From JABDGM01 sp963738665 (GTDB taxonomy: Bacteria; Planctomycetota; Planctomycetia; Pirellulales; Lacipirellulaceae), in assembly GCA_963738665.1 (NCBI GenBank), contig CAVTXL010000004.1:124001-188000 (forward strand): a stretch of 64,000 nucleotides of DNA. The letters are read 5' to 3'. Below are positions 1-9,250 of the stretch, piece by piece. Under the pieces are notes generated by a model. The model had not been told where the DNA came from. It worked only from the letters and a program-made list of their open reading frames with translations, and searched no databases. Position numbers and translations under genes: made by a program. The number at the start of each line of letters is the position of its first letter. Position 1 is the first letter of the stretch.

Positions 1-952
1 TGAGCAGCTTTTTCAAGTCGTCGGGCGCACGACTGATATCCATGTTTCGCGGCAAATCGAACGTGATCTTCACGAATTCGTAGGGCCGCAGGTCGTAGAG
101 CTGATCTTCGGAAATCCGCGGCACCAGGCTGGGATCGACATCGCTGATGCGAAACACGCTCAATACGTCATTTTTAACCACCATTGTGAAACCGCGCGCC
201 ACCAGGTGGCGATTGATCAAATCACGCACTTCATCGATGGAATAGCTGCGCTGGGTCGTCAGGTTCAAATAGTCGGCCGGCATCTCCTGCCAATCGAGGC
301 TGCATTTGCTGAGATTAGCGAGCCACTGGACGACATCGGGCCAGGGCTGACCGATAAAATTGAATGGCGGAACGCGCCCTTGATCGTCGAGGGCAACTTT
401 GACCTCGCGCGGATCGGCCGGTTTCGAGGGAGTCGCCGGCCGCTTGACACCTTCCACCACGGGCGGCTTCGATTGCGCATCGTTGCTATCGCCGGAAGCT
501 CCGCCGAGCATCGAGCGGAGCAATTCAGGATCGACACTGCCGTTGCGGCTGAAGCCGCGTCCGCCTCGCTGTCGTCCGCCGCCGAAACCAAACCCGCTGT
601 AGTCTCCGCCCGATGAATCGTATTCGGAACTGTCGAATCCCGAAGTGGACTCGCCGCCGCCAAAGGCGCTGCCCGAATTCAAACCGCCACCGACAATCGT
701 GGCGCCACCGCCGCGACCACCGCGACTGCGTCCGCCGCGGCCACGACCGCCGCCGCGAAACCCGCCGCCACCGCTGTCCTGGAAGCCGCGATCGCCGGAC
801 TGATCGACTTGTTGATCTTGACCGCCGAAACCCTGTGCGTGGACGCCGGCCGGGGTCGACGCTAGCAGAGCCAGAACGAACATGCTGCCGTGGACGATTG
901 CCGGGCCGAACCGACGACGACGAGATGCGCGAACGCGAATTGAATTGACCAT
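1..952 (-). CDS. Secretin N-domain-like secreted protein, N-terminal part (cut by left edge)
   Basis: The reading frame is open from an ATG at 952 down to base 1, giving about 317 residues with no stop, so the C-terminus lies outside the window. The start has a signal peptide: an Arg-rich n-region, the hydrophobic stretch FVLALLAS and a probable cut after GVHAQ. A long Gly/Arg/Ser-rich low-complexity linker follows, to about residue 130. From about residue 185 the protein becomes folded-looking (PFNFIGQPWPDVVQWL) and matches the equivalent part of the neighbouring gene at 1277-4455 nearly block for block, for example SLDWQEMP/SSDWQELP and LVARGFTM/LLARGFAM. The module resembles the STN/N0 and secretin-N region of secretins. 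The two genes are tandem paralogues on the same strand. Function is unknown; an envelope location is inferred from the signal peptide. Confidence 0.75.
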   Translation of the reverse strand, partial: MVNSIRVRASRRRRFGPAIVHGSMFVLALLASTPAGVHAQGFGGQDQQVDQSGDRGFQDSGGGGFRGGGRGRGGRSRGGRGGGATIVGGGLNSGSAFGGGESTSGFDSSEYDSSGGDYSGFGFGGGRQRGGRGFSRNGSVDPELLRSMLGGASGDSNDAQSKPPVVEGVKRPATPSKPADPREVKVALDDQGRVPPFNFIGQPWPDVVQWLANLSKCSLDWQEMPADYLNLTTQRSYSIDEVRDLINRHLVARGFTMVVKNDVLSVFRISDVDPSLVPRISEDQLYDLRPYEFVKITFDLPRNMDISRAPDDLKKLL

Positions 953-1026
953 GAAACGAGTGCCCTGGATGAGGCGTAAAAGTTTTGCGTAAAAGAACTT
1001 AGAGGAAATCCGCACCACGAATCCTC

Positions 1027-1056
1027 ATTATAGACCATCCCCTATTGGATTAAACC
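1027..1056 (-). promoter_or_regulatory. Candidate sigma70 promoter for the gene ending at the left edge
   Basis: On the minus strand a perfect TATAAT (plus-strand 1027-1032) lies about 75 bases upstream of the ATG at 952. A weak -35 (TTTAAT or GTTTAA) sits at 16-17 bases spacing. The rest of the 324-base gap (953-1276) holds no supportable gene and no clear terminator after the upstream paralogue. The gene may therefore be transcribed both from here and by read-through. Confidence 0.4.
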
Positions 1057-1276
1057 GTCTAGGCCTGAAATCGGACCGCTAAAGGAGCGAAGATTGGCAA
1101 ACTTCGCCGGATGGCGCTGGAGAACGGCACGATGAACAGAAGAAAACGCCAAAAATCAGGAAAATACAGACAGGTTTGTGGACCCGCGGCGCCCACCCCC
1201 GAAAGCTGCTCGCCGGAGGACCAACGATGCGTCTGCCACAGTCGCTTGCCGGTCGAACTTGAGCTGTAGCCGGTTC

Positions 1277-4200
1277 CTACCGCCTTCGACCGCGGTTTTG
1301 CTGCTGCGGCCGGTTGTTGTTGTTCTGCCCGCCGTTCTGGCCGGGCTGCGGCTGACCCGCGCCACCGCCGCGCGCCGTCTGCATGTCCTCTGGCCGCGAG
1401 CCCAGCCACGGCTTGCCGACGGTGTCTTCCATCGTTTTCTGCAACTGGGCGCCGTCATACGTGCCCGACAATGGCTGGACGACGATCGACATCTGCGGCG
1501 CCGATTCTTCGTCCAGCTTATGGATCATGTCGACGACCCCGTCGAACAGATCGTCCTGGCACGAAATCAGGATGTTGTTCGAGATGTCGTCGACGCCGAT
1601 CGACAGCTCACCGTTGAACGTGACGCCGGTGCGAATCGGCTGGTCGCTTTTGCCATTGCTTTTTTCGCCAAAACGCACATCGGTGAGGTACTGCACTGTG
1701 CTGCCGGATTGCCGATTGCCATCGCCGGAGTCAAATTCACGATCACGTGTGGTCAGCCAGTCGATGTACACTTCTTTGAGCGCGGCCGCAATAATCGACG
1801 CTTTAGAGTGGTTGACTTTTATCGCGGCGCTGCGTCTGGAACGAACTTTATCGGCCGCTGGCTCTTGATCGAATTCGGCGATCAAATCCCCGATTTCTCG
1901 CAATTGGGCTGCCGAAGCGTTGGAAACCAAGATGGCGTTGATCCAGGGGTCGTAATCGATAATCAATTTGGGGCGCTTACCGAGCCCGGTGCCGTTGTCG
2001 CGACCGCTCGTCCGTTGGTATTGGCCGTACCAGTCGCGAATAGGCTGCGAATCATCCTTGAGTTCTTCCTCGAAGATTTCCTGTAAACTGTAATTGATAT
2101 TATAGGCCTTTTGATGCTTTACCGGGAACACCTTCACCCGCTTTGCCGGCGGCGATAATTCGCCGATGAGGGCTTCCATCCGTTCGACCGCGTCCGGATC
2201 GGTCGAGCGAATCACAAATCGACCGTCGTCGGTCACGGTGATCGAGACCGGCGGCAGATCGGCCTGTTCGCTGGTTGCGGAAACATTCTTTGGTTCGGTG
2301 GCTTCGCCACCGCCGGCTGTCTTTTTCGGCGGTTCGCTGGTCTTGGGCGGGTTCACCGTGGGCCGAGCTTCAGTCGTGCTGCTGCCGTCGTTCATGAACT
2401 TCGATTCAGGGGCGGGCGCATCCACGCCGTCGACGGCGGGCGACGCGAAGTGAGCGAAGACGGCCGCCGTGCTGGGGGGCCGTTCTGCTCCCACTCCCCG
2501 ATCATTCGCCGGTGAAGTCGCGGCCGGCTGTTCCCCGTCTTTTTCATCCTTGTCAATTGGCGGCGATCCTTCGTCCTTCGCTGACGACTTCCCGGCGCCG
2601 TCAATTACGAGCGGATTACCTTCTGTTTGCCCCCAGGCCCTGCGGAGCTTCTCCAAGATGTCGCCGCCCGGGGCGTCCAACACGCGCGTGGCCACCCCGT
2701 CCCTCCGCTGCGTCGGCACTTCGCCCAACTCCTTGAGCAGGTTGGTGATCAGTTCCATCTCCAGCTTGTTCGCCTTTACCAGCAGCCGATTGTGGACGAC
2801 GTCGGCAGCCACGTAAAAGCCTTCGTGCGGATCCTCTTTTTGATTGCCGCGCGACGACGAGTAGATCGCCGTCAGGTACTTGTAGTATGCATCCTGACCG
2901 TCTTCCTTTTCTTCCTTCTTGCCGGCAATCAACTCACGAATCGTGATAGCGGCCTCTTCGGCCGAATAGTTCTTAAGCTGAATCATTTTGAAGTCGCGCT
3001 CTTCGCCGTCGAGTTCGTCGATGAGTTTTTGAATCCGCTGGTGATCGGCCGCGATTCCCTGCACGAAGATCGAACGGGCCGTCGCATCGGCTTTAATCAC
3101 CGTGAAGGGATCCAAGCCGCCAATTTCTTCGAGCGTCGTCGCCAGAGATTGAGGATTGAGCGTCTTCAACTTGAATGTTGCCGTCTTAATCGTCCGGTCC
3201 ACCGGCGGCTCGGCCGTAGCGCCTTTGTCGGGCGCTTCGCCGCCGATGGGCACGTCCAGCATTTTGATCGCGTCGTCGATCATCTGCATCTGCTCGTCGG
3301 GGGCGTTGGCGATCACGCTGTTTTTTTGGCGGTTATAGGCCAAGAACACGGGTGGGCCGTCTTTCTTCAAGATGCCGGCCATGTCCGCCCCGCGCTGGGC
3401 CATCTGCTGCATGATCTGCAGCTTTTGCTGCTGCAATTGCAGCTCCATCTGCGACGGCTTCGACTTCGGGTCAAGCCCCAGCGTGATGTAGAGAATGTCG
3501 ATGACGTCTTCGGCCCGGCGATACTTCAGCACAAATTCGCGAATCGGTGATTTGTCGTCTTCCACGGCCCGCTCTTCATTGAGCAATTGACTTACCGCTT
3601 GAAGGTTGGCCACGGCGTCGATGATCAATGCCTGGCGAGTCGTCACCAAAACCACCACCTTGGCCTTCGGGCTAAGTACCTGCTTCAGGTCGTCCTTGGC
3701 CTTGCTGATGTCCATTTTCTTGGGTAACTGAAACGCCGTCTTGGCAATGTCGTACGGCTTGCGTTCGTACAACTGGATTTCCGAAACCAGATCGACCTGA
3801 CTCGGTTCGATGTTTTCCAATTTGTAGACGCTGACAGCGCGGTCGCGCTGCAACATAGCGAAGCCACGGGCCAACAGAAATTGGTTCAAACGGTTTCGGA
3901 CCTCGTCGAGCGCCATGGGCCGCTCCGTGAACACATTGATGTAGTCGTTCGGCAACTCCTGCCAATCGCTGCTGCAATTGGCGAGCTTCGCATACCACTG
4001 CACGACCGCCGGCCACGGTTGGCCTTGAAAATTAAACGCCGGGACGAGGCCGTCCGAATTCAGCGACACCTCCAGCTCCTTGGGATTAACCTCCACGGGC
4101 GGTTTCTCCGGGCGCTGCACCTCGGCCGGCTTCTCGTCCTTCTTTTCGGACTTTTCAACCCCGGCCTCGCCGGGCTTCTTGTCGCCTTCCGGCGGTTGGC

Positions 4201-4455
4201 CTGGCTTCGCACCTCATTTTGGGGCGGCCTATCTTGCGGCTGGGTCGTGGGGGTCGCACCGCCGCGGCGAGCCGGGCACGACGATCGCCCCGACGACTCT
4301 GTCACCGGCTGCGATTGGCCCGCAACCTCTACTTGGACTGCCACAGTCGGCTGGGTCCCCAACAGGCAAGCGCCAAGTAAGGAGGCACAAAAAAGAACGC
4401 TTTCTTTTTTCAGCAGATACACCTTCCGCCCGATACGATCCGTGCTGTCTGGCAT
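1277..4455 (-). CDS. Large secretin N-domain repeat protein, with one frame break near 4212
   Basis: The main frame (1277 to about 4213) encodes about 975 residues of alternating alpha/beta modules typical of secretin N domains. Recognisable pieces are FNFQGQPWPAVVQW near the start, repeated KMLDVP / LIDELDGEE / LIAEFDQEP module ends, and an Asn/Gln/Gly/Arg-rich tail. No secretin beta-barrel signature is seen. The signal peptide (MPDSTDRIGRK... LLGACLLG) lies in another frame starting with ATG at 4455. Adding one G near 4212 joins the two parts through a Lys/Glu/Pro-rich linker (QNEGAKPGQPPEG), so I treat them as one gene of about 1,060 residues. A GGGAG sequence lies upstream of ATG 4455. 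The protein is a paralogue of the left-edge gene and probably acts in the envelope or periplasm; its partner is unknown. An independent internal GTG start at 4120 is possible but would remove the export signal. Confidence 0.75.
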
Positions 4456-4591
4456 GATCGTGGCTACTCCCTAGCTGAAGAATGATTTGCAGGCATCTCC
4501 GCTCCAGACCTAGGGCTTTCGCCGGTCTAGTTCGAAGAACGACCGATTCGATAAAGCGGCATGCCCTCGAAGTGGGAAAAAGGTCCTGCTG

Positions 4592-4646
4592 TGGCCGCGG
4601 TCCGCGGCCAAAGAGCCATTATAGGGACTGCGGCCGAAGACAACAA
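4592..4646 (-). promoter_or_regulatory. Candidate promoter with a palindrome at the start site
   Basis: On the minus strand, TTGTTG (plus 4641-4646) and TATAAT (plus 4618-4623) are separated by 17 bases, which places the transcript start near 4611, about 155 bases upstream of ATG 4455. A perfect 9-base-arm palindrome, TGGCCGCGG/CCGCGGCCA with a one-base centre (4592-4610), begins exactly at the predicted start. It could be an operator or a 5' mRNA hairpin. The role is inferred from position only. Confidence 0.4.
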
Positions 4647-5301
4647 ACTAGTCTCCCAAACTCCAGGGGGTCCTGGTGGCCCGTCCCATCGCGTCGCGGA
4701 CATAAACACTGGGGGAGCTGCGGAGTCGGGCGTGTGACGGCACACCATTTCCTGCCCTTTAGTCGCGGCCGGGGGCCCAAAATACTCACGAAAAGCTGAA
4801 CCAGGGCGAGGTTTTACCCGCTGGCAGAGCTGGTCGAACAGGAGACGGCCGCCAGGGCAGACTCGTGACGCGGCCCCAAAGCTTGACGGCCGCCCAAGTT
4901 AGGTCCATCGAAGACACTAAAACCACGAAGAATGTACGGCCGCTCATTCGCACAGATCTGGGGGGTGTCATTGTCACGTCGGTCCGCGCCGCCGGTGGCA
5001 CTGTCGGCGATTCGTTCGTCGTGCGTTCAAGGGAACTGATATGCACGTGCTGCATTCACGCAAGCTTCACAATTGCGCGGTACCCATTTAGTTACCGGAC
5101 CGATACCTGAAAATTCATATCCGACTTGGTGCATCGACATTTGTTGCTGCGCTTTCCCAGGGGAGCTCAGTCGCGATCGACGAAGCAGCGGGGAAACGCA
5201 AAAGTTCACCGGTGAGGCGTACGCCAGCCTGCGTAATCGCAGCAGGACTACTTATCCGGGGTATGGTGCCGAAAGATACTCGCTAATTGGAGCAGACTCA
5301 A
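4647..5301. other. Intergenic stretch with no supported gene
   Basis: This is a divergent intergenic region between the large secretin-like gene (minus) and the propeller gene (plus). Short open frames exist on both strands, but their composition is that of random high-GC DNA and none has a convincing ribosome binding site. Only the minus-strand promoter at its left side is recognisable. Confidence 0.5.
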
Positions 5302-6183
5302 ATGTCTTTACGACGTTTGACGGTGTGTATTGTTCTTATCTTGGTGGTTTTCACAGGGCTGCCTGTTCTCAGCCGCGCCGACGCACCATTGGTGATGTTC
5401 ACGTGCGAGGAGCTTCGCCGCTTTGACGCGCCTGAGGCCACGCAGGCCGCTGCGGTCGACAAGAATTACTTCTACGCTATTGGCGATCGGACAATCGCCA
5501 TGTACGACAAAAAGACTGGTCGGCAGATGATGCGCTGGACGGCGCAGGAAGACTCCGCAATCGTCCATTTGAACGCCGGCGTGGTACTTGACGGCAAGCT
5601 GTACTGCGCTCATTCCAATTATCCGCAGTACCCTGAGACCAGTTCGGTCGAAGTTTGGGACACGTCGAATTTGAAGCACGTCGACAGCCACAGTTTTGGC
5701 ATCGATACGGGCTCACTCACGTGGCTCGACTGGCATGACAACGCCTGGTGGGCCTGCTTCGCCCATTACACCGAGAAAGTGAATGACGATCCCTACGCAC
5801 GCGATGCTCGCTGGACGTCGCTTGTGCGGTTTGATAGTGAATGGCGCCGCACGGCGGGATGGGTGTTTCCACCAGCGGTGATCGAGCGGTTCCAGCCCGA
5901 CAGCAGCTCCGGCGGCGGCTGGGGGCCGGGCGGTCGGCTGTTCTGCACCGGGCACGATCGCGGCGAATTGTATGAAATCGCCCTGCCGGACGCCGGCTCG
6001 TATCTCAAGCTGCGGGCCACCTTTTCACTCCCGATCACCGGCCAGGGCATCGCCTGGGACGCCAGCGAGCCGGGAGTCCTCTATGGCATCGACCGGCCCA
6101 ACCGACAAGTGGTCGAGATTCGGGTGCCGGAACCAACCACCGCCCCAACGGTTACCGCAGCCGCTCGACAACCACGTCCGTGA
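5302..6183 (+). CDS. Secreted beta-propeller-like protein
   Basis: The protein has 293 residues with a clear signal peptide (MSLRRLTVCIVLILVV... SRADA). The ATG at 5302 is preferred over an in-frame TTG at 5287 because GGAGC lies just upstream. The mature part has repeated motifs of the kind VDKNYFYAIGDRTIAMYDKKTG and LVRFDSEW, ending in a last blade with GVLYGIDRPNRQVVEIRVP. These suggest a six- or seven-bladed WD/PQQ-like propeller. No catalytic residues can be assigned. The 3' end overlaps the 3' end of the isocitrate dehydrogenase gene on the other strand by 32 bases. The specific function is unknown; export across the inner membrane is inferred. Confidence 0.75.
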   Translation: MSLRRLTVCIVLILVVFTGLPVLSRADAPLVMFTCEELRRFDAPEATQAAAVDKNYFYAIGDRTIAMYDKKTGRQMMRWTAQEDSAIVHLNAGVVLDGKLYCAHSNYPQYPETSSVEVWDTSNLKHVDSHSFGIDTGSLTWLDWHDNAWWACFAHYTEKVNDDPYARDARWTSLVRFDSEWRRTAGWVFPPAVIERFQPDSSSGGGWGPGGRLFCTGHDRGELYEIALPDAGSYLKLRATFSLPITGQGIAWDASEPGVLYGIDRPNRQVVEIRVPEPTTAPTVTAAARQPRP

Positions 6184-7153
6184 ACTCGTCGGTTGTGGCC
6201 TTTCCGCCCAGGTCGCCGGTCCGCACCTTTCCATCAGCGAAAATGGCGTGGACGGCCGACTCAACGCGGTCGGCCGCATCGAGTTCACCGAGATAGCGGA
6301 GCATCAGCACGGCGCTCAAAATGAGGGCCGTGGGATTGGCCACTCCCTTTCCCGCAATATCGGGCGCGGAGCCGTGCACCGCTTCGAACACGGCGACGCC
6401 TTCGCCCACATTGGCACTTGGCGCCAGGCCAAGTCCGCCCACCAGACCGCTCGTCAGATCGGAGAGAATGTCGCCGAACAAGTTCTCCATCACCAGCATG
6501 TCGTAGGCGTGCGGGTTGAGAACCAGCTTCATCGCGGCGGCATCCACGATCGAGTCGTCGAACCCAACATCGGGATAACCCTCTGCGACGCGACGACAGG
6601 TGCGCAGAAACAGCCCATCACTCATCTTCAGGATGTTTGCTTTGTGGACACAAGTGACGCGTTTGCGGCCTTGTCGGCGGGCTGTCTCGAATGCGAACTG
6701 CGCGATCCGCTCGGATGCCACTTCGGTCACGACACGCAGGCTTTCGACGACGCCTGGCACGACTTCGTGCTCGAGCCCGCTATACAGGCCCTCGGTGTTT
6801 TCTCGGACGACAATTAGATCGACGTCGCCATAGCGCGAGGGGACGCCGGGAATCGAGCGGGCTGGGCGATAATTGGCATAGAGTTGCAGCTTCTGCCGCA
6901 TTTCGACGTTGACGCTGCGATAGCCGGTGCCACTGATGGTGGTGGTGGGGCCTTTCAGTGTGGCGCTGGCGTTTCGCACGGCGTCCAGCGTTTCTGGCGG
7001 GAGGGGACTGCCCTGGGCGTCGAGCGCCACCTGGCCGGCCTGAGCGAGCTGCCACTGGGCGTCCACGCCGGCCGCATCCACAACACGCCGGGCCGCGGCT
7101 GTCACTTCGGGGCCAATTCCGTCGCCAGGAATGAGAAGTATGCGATGCGTCAT
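6152..7153 (-). CDS. icd: NAD-dependent isocitrate dehydrogenase (IDH/IPMDH family)
   Basis: The protein has 333 residues, the usual length for the short NAD-type enzymes of the beta-decarboxylating dehydrogenase family. It starts MTHRILLIPGDGIGPEV, has the substrate-binding region NVEMRQKLQLYANYRPARS, the diagnostic VVRENTEGLYSGLEHEV, the KANILKMSDGLF catalytic-lysine segment, the metal-binding FGDILSDLTSGLVGGLGLAPSAN stretch, and EAVHGSAPDIAGKG near the end. The EGLYSG signature favours isocitrate over 3-isopropylmalate as substrate. It would catalyse the oxidative decarboxylation of isocitrate to 2-oxoglutarate in the cytoplasm. ATG 7153 is chosen because homology begins there; the frame extends upstream to 7345 across hairpins and has no homology. 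The 5' region contains unusual hairpins described separately. Distinction from homoisocitrate or isopropylmalate dehydrogenase rests on motifs only. Confidence 0.88.
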   Translation of the reverse strand: MTHRILLIPGDGIGPEVTAAARRVVDAAGVDAQWQLAQAGQVALDAQGSPLPPETLDAVRNASATLKGPTTTISGTGYRSVNVEMRQKLQLYANYRPARSIPGVPSRYGDVDLIVVRENTEGLYSGLEHEVVPGVVESLRVVTEVASERIAQFAFETARRQGRKRVTCVHKANILKMSDGLFLRTCRRVAEGYPDVGFDDSIVDAAAMKLVLNPHAYDMLVMENLFGDILSDLTSGLVGGLGLAPSANVGEGVAVFEAVHGSAPDIAGKGVANPTALILSAVLMLRYLGELDAADRVESAVHAIFADGKVRTGDLGGKATTDEFTDVVVERLR

Positions 7154-7167
7154 TCGATCCACATAGG

Positions 7168-7214
7168 CCGACCATCTTGGTCGGGCCGCGCGCTGTTCCC
7201 GCCAAGATGGTCGG
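7168..7214. repeat. 13-base perfect inverted repeat in the icd leader
   Basis: CCGACCATCTTGG (7168-7180) and CCAAGATGGTCGG (7202-7214) are perfect complements around a 21-base loop, ending 15 bases upstream of the icd ATG. In the mRNA this would be a strong hairpin next to the ribosome binding region, and no good Shine-Dalgarno sequence is visible. It may be a translational control element, a binding site for a dimeric regulator, or a dispersed repeat. Confidence 0.55.
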
Positions 7215-7245
7215 GCAATGTATCTGGATTGCAATCGCTTTAGCA

Positions 7246-7289
7246 GTTTTGAAAAAGAAGCCCGGCCTCCGCTGTGCGGAGACCGGGCT
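7246..7289 (-). terminator. Strong intrinsic terminator upstream of icd
   Basis: Read on the minus strand, AGCCCGGTCTCCGC, a three-base loop and GCGGAGGCCGGGCT form a 14-base stem with one mismatch, followed directly by TTCTTTTTC. This is a textbook Rho-independent terminator. It lies about 100 bases before the icd start and faces the same way, so it either ends a small RNA or works as an attenuator for icd. Confidence 0.7.
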
Positions 7290-7562
7290 CTGTTTTGTGC
7301 TTTGAGAACAGGCCGCGTCGGTGCAGCTGTCGCCGACGTTGGCACTCAACTCAGAAGCAGGTGGTGGCCGCCTGAGGCGACCCGCCGGCCAAACTCAGGT
7401 CAAACCACCTCGTTGGCACTTAGAACATATGTCGATCAATGGACCACCTCCTTCCTACTAGTTGCCCTGGTCAGCTCGGCCTCGAACGCCAATATTGAGA
7501 CAGACCGTGCTGGCCCTCTAGTCCGTCGTGCCGCGTAAGCACGACACGTCGCTTACATTATA
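7246..7562 (-). ncRNA. Candidate structured RNA or attenuator leader
   Basis: The minus strand shows a TATAAT (plus 7557-7562, weak -35) about 300 bases before the intrinsic terminator, with dense secondary structure between. The elements are GTCGTGC/GCACGAC (7525-7545), GACCA...TGGTC around a very strong AAGGAGG, a nested hairpin pairing CCTGAG with CTCAGG and GGTGGT with ACCACC (7359-7409), CGTCGG/CCGACG, and a repeated AGTGCCAACG. The AAGGAGG is followed at about 8 bases by a TTG-started 14-codon frame (MIDICSKCQRGGLT), a possible leader peptide. It does not show RNase P, tmRNA or SRP RNA signatures. A leader-peptide attenuator for icd or a free-standing small RNA both fit. Confidence 0.42.
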
Positions 7563-7724
7563 ATCGGCCCTGCCATCCCGGCCACAGAAGAATTCCCCTG
7601 TTTTCGCCAACTTTTCACAAGGACCGGCCGGCGGCGAACCAGGTTCGGGCCTTTGTCCGCCTCTCACTTTGAGTGAGGCCATTTCGAGCGCCATTTCGCG
7701 GAGCGAAATGACCACATTAACGCC

Positions 7725-9122
7725 ATGAACCGCAAACAGCTTCAAAAACTTGGGGTGCCGCCCGATTGTGCCGCGGCGGCCATCCGCGCCCTTTCCAAGG
7801 CGGCCCAGCAGGGGACCGGTATGGGCCTCAAGGGCAAGCGGGCTCGGCAGCTTGTCTCGGATGTCGTCGCCAACCCGGCCGTCTATCATGCCGACCCCAT
7901 TTGGGGCGAATTTGCCCGCGAGCTTACCGCGGAAGAGGCCGCCCCGGTCGACAAGTCGATCAGCTACCGCACCTGGGGCGATGACATCGACACGGCCGCC
8001 CACGAGCAGATGCGAGCCGCCTGCCAGGTGCCGAGCGCGATAGCGGCCGCCCTGATGCCGGACGCCCACGTCGGCTACGGCCTGCCGATCGGCGGAGTCC
8101 TAGCGTGCGAAAACGCGGTCATTCCGTACGCAGTGGGCGTCGATATTGCTTGCCGGATGAAGCTGTCGGTGCTCGATCAGCCGCCGCAGTCGCTGACCAA
8201 GGAGTTCAACCGCTACAAGGATGCATTGCTACGCGGCGCCAAATTCGGAGTCGGCGTCGAGCACAAGCCCGCTCAGACGCACGAGGTGATGGATCGTGAT
8301 TGGAGCATCACGCGCATTACGCGCGAGAATAAAGACAAAGCCGGGAGGCAGCTCGGCACGAGCGGCTCGGGCAACCACTTCGTCGAGTTCGGCCTGCTCT
8401 CGCTCCCGCAGCACGACAAGCAGCTTTGCCTGGCCGCCGGCGAATACGTCGCCCTGCTCAGCCACAGCGGCAGCCGTGGGGCCGGAGCGGCCGTCTGCAG
8501 CACCTACAGCCAAACGGCCCAGGCGTTGCTGCCGAAGCGCTTCAAGCAACACGGACGGCTGGCTTGGCTATCGCTTGACAGCGAGGCCGGCCAGGAATAT
8601 TGGGCGGCGATGAACCTGATGGGCGAGTATGCCGCGGCCAACCATGCCGTCATCCATCGCCTGGTCGCAAAGCTGCTCGGGGCCCAAATTATCGCGGGAG
8701 TCGAAAACCACCACAATTTCGCCTGGAAAGAGCGGCACGCGGGTCGCGAGTTGGTCGTTCACCGCAAGGGGGCGACGCCGGCTGGGGAGGGCGTGTTGGG
8801 CGTGATTCCCGGCACGATGGCTGACCCGGCCTTCGTCGTTCGCGGCCTGGGCCAGCCGGAAAGCCTGCACTCGGCCTCGCACGGGGCCGGCCGCTGCATG
8901 AGCCGGAGAAAGGCGAACGAGACATTTCGTTTCAACGCCGTGCGGAACGATTTGGAGCGCCGCGGGGTTCACGTACTAGCGGCCGGGTCGGACGAGGTGC
9001 CCGGGGTCTACAAAGACATCCGCCAGGTGATGGCCGCTCAACAGGACCTGGTGGAAATCGTCGGTCAATTCGACCCCAAAATCGTCCGCATGTGCGGCGA
9101 CGGAAGCCGGGCCGAAGATTGA
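7725..9122 (+). CDS. rtcB: RtcB-family RNA ligase
   Basis: The protein has 465 residues and carries the RtcB hallmarks in order: MPDAHVGYGLPIGG (about 111-124), GVDIACRM (138-145) with the metal-ligand Cys143, GTSGSGNHFVEFG, HSGSRGAG, GVENHHNF, RKGATPAGEG, and SHGAGR with the guanylated histidine. It then has the C-terminal DEVPGVYKDI block. RtcB joins 2',3'-cyclic phosphate or 3'-phosphate RNA ends to 5'-OH ends using GTP and Mn2+, acting in tRNA and RNA repair. The usual DIGCGM motif is changed to DIACRM, as in divergent bacterial RtcB groups, so substrate preference may differ. No archease gene is nearby. ATG 7725 fits the family N-terminus. Confidence 0.9.
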   Translation: MNRKQLQKLGVPPDCAAAAIRALSKAAQQGTGMGLKGKRARQLVSDVVANPAVYHADPIWGEFARELTAEEAAPVDKSISYRTWGDDIDTAAHEQMRAACQVPSAIAAALMPDAHVGYGLPIGGVLACENAVIPYAVGVDIACRMKLSVLDQPPQSLTKEFNRYKDALLRGAKFGVGVEHKPAQTHEVMDRDWSITRITRENKDKAGRQLGTSGSGNHFVEFGLLSLPQHDKQLCLAAGEYVALLSHSGSRGAGAAVCSTYSQTAQALLPKRFKQHGRLAWLSLDSEAGQEYWAAMNLMGEYAAANHAVIHRLVAKLLGAQIIAGVENHHNFAWKERHAGRELVVHRKGATPAGEGVLGVIPGTMADPAFVVRGLGQPESLHSASHGAGRCMSRRKANETFRFNAVRNDLERRGVHVLAAGSDEVPGVYKDIRQVMAAQQDLVEIVGQFDPKIVRMCGDGSRAED

Positions 9123-9250
9123 GTCTCGGCCGTGTATAATCAATCTGTTCGCAAGCACATTCATAGCAGGGCAAACCGTTCGTGTGCCCCTTGGCGTCGG
9201 CGGCAACGCCGAATTCGCCCGCTTCGCTGTCCCCATTCCAGGAGCCTCCC

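Noticed and set aside
4482..4799. Overlapping open frames on both strands in the divergent intergenic region
   Set aside because: Random-looking composition and no translation signals.
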